From Roseicyclus sp. (lineage in GTDB: Bacteria; Pseudomonadota; Alphaproteobacteria; Rhodobacterales; Rhodobacteraceae), in contig JAGYJU010000005.1 of the NCBI GenBank assembly GCA_018401965.1, forward strand, positions 1 to 64,000: a stretch of 64,000 nt of DNA. The letters run 5' to 3'. The translations under genes were made by a program, and so were the position numbers. How positions within the stretch are numbered: position 1 is the stretch's first letter; every line of letters starts with the position of its first letter. The notes beneath the pieces are model-generated. The model worked only from the letters and a program-made list of their open reading frames with translations. It had not been told where the DNA came from and ran no database searches. Positions 63,168-64,000 of the stretch are shown piece after piece.

Positions 63168-63560
63168 ATGTCACTTTCAATGGCGGCATCGGTCAATGTC
63201 TTGGGCGGCCCGCTGCAAAGCTGTTCGCGCGATCCCATGACCGGGTTTTTCCGCAACGGCGCCTGCGATACCTGTGCCGAAGACCGTGGAAGCCACACGG
63301 TCTGCGCGGTGATGACGGCCGAGTTCCTGGCCTTTTCGAAATATGTCGGCAACGACCTGTCTACGCCCCGGCCGGAATTCGGCTTTGCCGGGCTGAAACC
63401 GGGCGATCACTGGTGCCTGTGCGCGGGGCGGTTTTTGCAGGCGCATGAAGACGGGGTCGCGCCGCGCGTCTTGCTGGCGGCAACACATGCCCAGGCCCTT
63501 GATGTCGTTCCGATCGATGTCTTGCGCCTGCACGCCATAGATGGCGACGCGGCGCTCTAG
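63168..63560 (+). CDS. DUF2237 family protein
   Basis: Protein of 130 residues matching DUF2237, a small conserved family of unknown function. NVLGGPLQSCSRDPMTGFFR, CDTCAEDRGSHTVCAVMTAEF, FGFAGLKPGDHWCLCAGRF (cited in part) and ALDVVPIDVLRLHAID are its blocks; five or six cysteines are conserved positions or near them. ATG follows ACAGGAGACAGCC. It is convergent with the LuxR-type gene. Confidence 0.85.
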   Translation: MSLSMAASVNVLGGPLQSCSRDPMTGFFRNGACDTCAEDRGSHTVCAVMTAEFLAFSKYVGNDLSTPRPEFGFAGLKPGDHWCLCAGRFLQAHEDGVAPRVLLAATHAQALDVVPIDVLRLHAIDGDAAL

Positions 63561-64000
63561 GCCGCGGGGCGGACCGCATCCCCCATCAGGTCTTCGACGA
63601 ACAGGCTCAGGAATTGCGGCCGGCCACTAACGCCCGCCTTGCGGTAGATCGCATTGGTCTGCGCCTTCACCGTGCCTTCGGATGTGTCGCGCAGCGCGGC
63701 GATTTCCGCGATGGAAAATCCTTTCAAGGCGAACAGGGCACATCGCGTTCGGTGGGCGTGAACCCCCATTCGCCAAAGCGATCTTCGACAAGATCCATGA
63801 AGGCACCCGACGCGGCCTGTAACGCCCGTTCCACCGTAAGGGTTCGTGCAAGTGAGGCCCGCAACAACAGCGCGCTCAACCCGACACCGAGGATCAGGCC
63901 GAAGGCGGCTCCGATCTCGATGAATTCACGAAACCGCCAAGGCACCGGTGCCACGGGAACCCCCAGGGCCGACAACAAGATATCGGACACGAAAAACACG
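63557..64000 (-). pseudogene. LuxR-type regulator with membrane helix, one frame break, cut by window end
   Basis: The C-terminal LuxR helix-turn-helix (LFALKGFSIAEIAALRDTSEGTVKAQTNAIYRKAG) follows, one frame away, an N-terminal part with a membrane helix (EIGAAFGLILGVGLSALLLRA) and ending FTPTERDV. Adding one C after 63739 (plus strand) joins them as TERDVALFALKGFS, the usual start of a LuxR domain, so this is a one-base loss. Such membrane-anchored HTH proteins are seen in Rhodobacterales. It runs to the right edge; a GTG at 63999 could be the true start or the gene may extend further. Confidence 0.65.

Overview
The window is a GC-rich bacterial chromosome segment that reads as an alphaproteobacterium of the order Rhodobacterales (Roseobacter/Rhodobacter/Paracoccus side). 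The evidence is the F0 ATP synthase cluster with separate b and b' genes (atpI-B-E-b'-b), a MipZ division ATPase, an HvrA/Spb-type H-NS protein, an ethylmalonyl-CoA mutase, a six-domain S1 gene in an aroA-cmk-rpsA block, and dispersed palindromic repeats of a kind I associate with this order. Genes are packed tightly, with many 4-base start/stop overlaps. No CRISPR array, prophage, tRNA or rRNA gene was seen.

Layout. 1-6.5 kb: the end of ileS with its terminator, a YghU-type glutathione transferase, YgfZ, a class V aminotransferase, a DUF305 protein, a HisC-like aminotransferase and an FMN-dependent 2-hydroxy-acid dehydrogenase. 6.5-13.5 kb: a small unknown protein behind a possible folded leader, a RecD-like helicase coupled to a frameshifted SDR, a TauE/SafE exporter with its TIGR02186 partner, ornithine decarboxylase with a long structured leader, a VOC protein and a small disordered protein. 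13.7-16 kb: UspA, Nfu-type Fe-S scaffold, TsaB, RimI. 16-22.4 kb: a BMP-type nucleoside ABC transporter followed by a trimeric-type purine nucleoside phosphorylase, facing a DeoD-type phosphorylase; together a nucleoside uptake and salvage locus. 22.4-24.8 kb: H-NS-like protein and ethylmalonyl-CoA mutase.

24.9-33 kb is the most accessory-looking part: a nine-gene operon with a peptide-type ABC transporter lacking its binding protein, an aldehyde dehydrogenase, a four-helix membrane protein, a hotdog thioesterase, an SDR, an unknown 116-residue protein and a P1-family (NylC/DmpA-like) self-cleaving hydrolase. It looks like an import-and-breakdown pathway for an amide or peptide-like substrate. 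33-36 kb: F0 ATP synthase. 36-39 kb: ArsR regulator, DMT exporter, LysR regulator, an exported protein. 39-47 kb: ffh, tandem acetyltransferases, chorismate mutase, rpsP-rimM, an ABC-2 exporter inserted on the opposite strand, then trmD, rplS, rpmE. 47-51 kb: mipZ, and a cyanide-insensitive-type bd oxidase with its MarR/GbsR regulator. 51-58.5 kb: rpsA, a DUF4168 protein, an IS701-family element sitting at the cmk stop codon, cmk, aroA, an MFS carrier. 58.6-64 kb: a Hint-domain protein behind a CtrA-type site, rplY, an FkbM methyltransferase, an MDR oxidoreductase, pth, a DUF2237 protein and a frameshifted LuxR-type regulator.

Five genes carry single-base reading-frame breaks (SDR, two acetyltransferases, the transposase and the LuxR gene). 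Four of the five are repaired by adding one C or G next to an existing C/G, which points to homopolymer-type sequencing error as much as to true decay.
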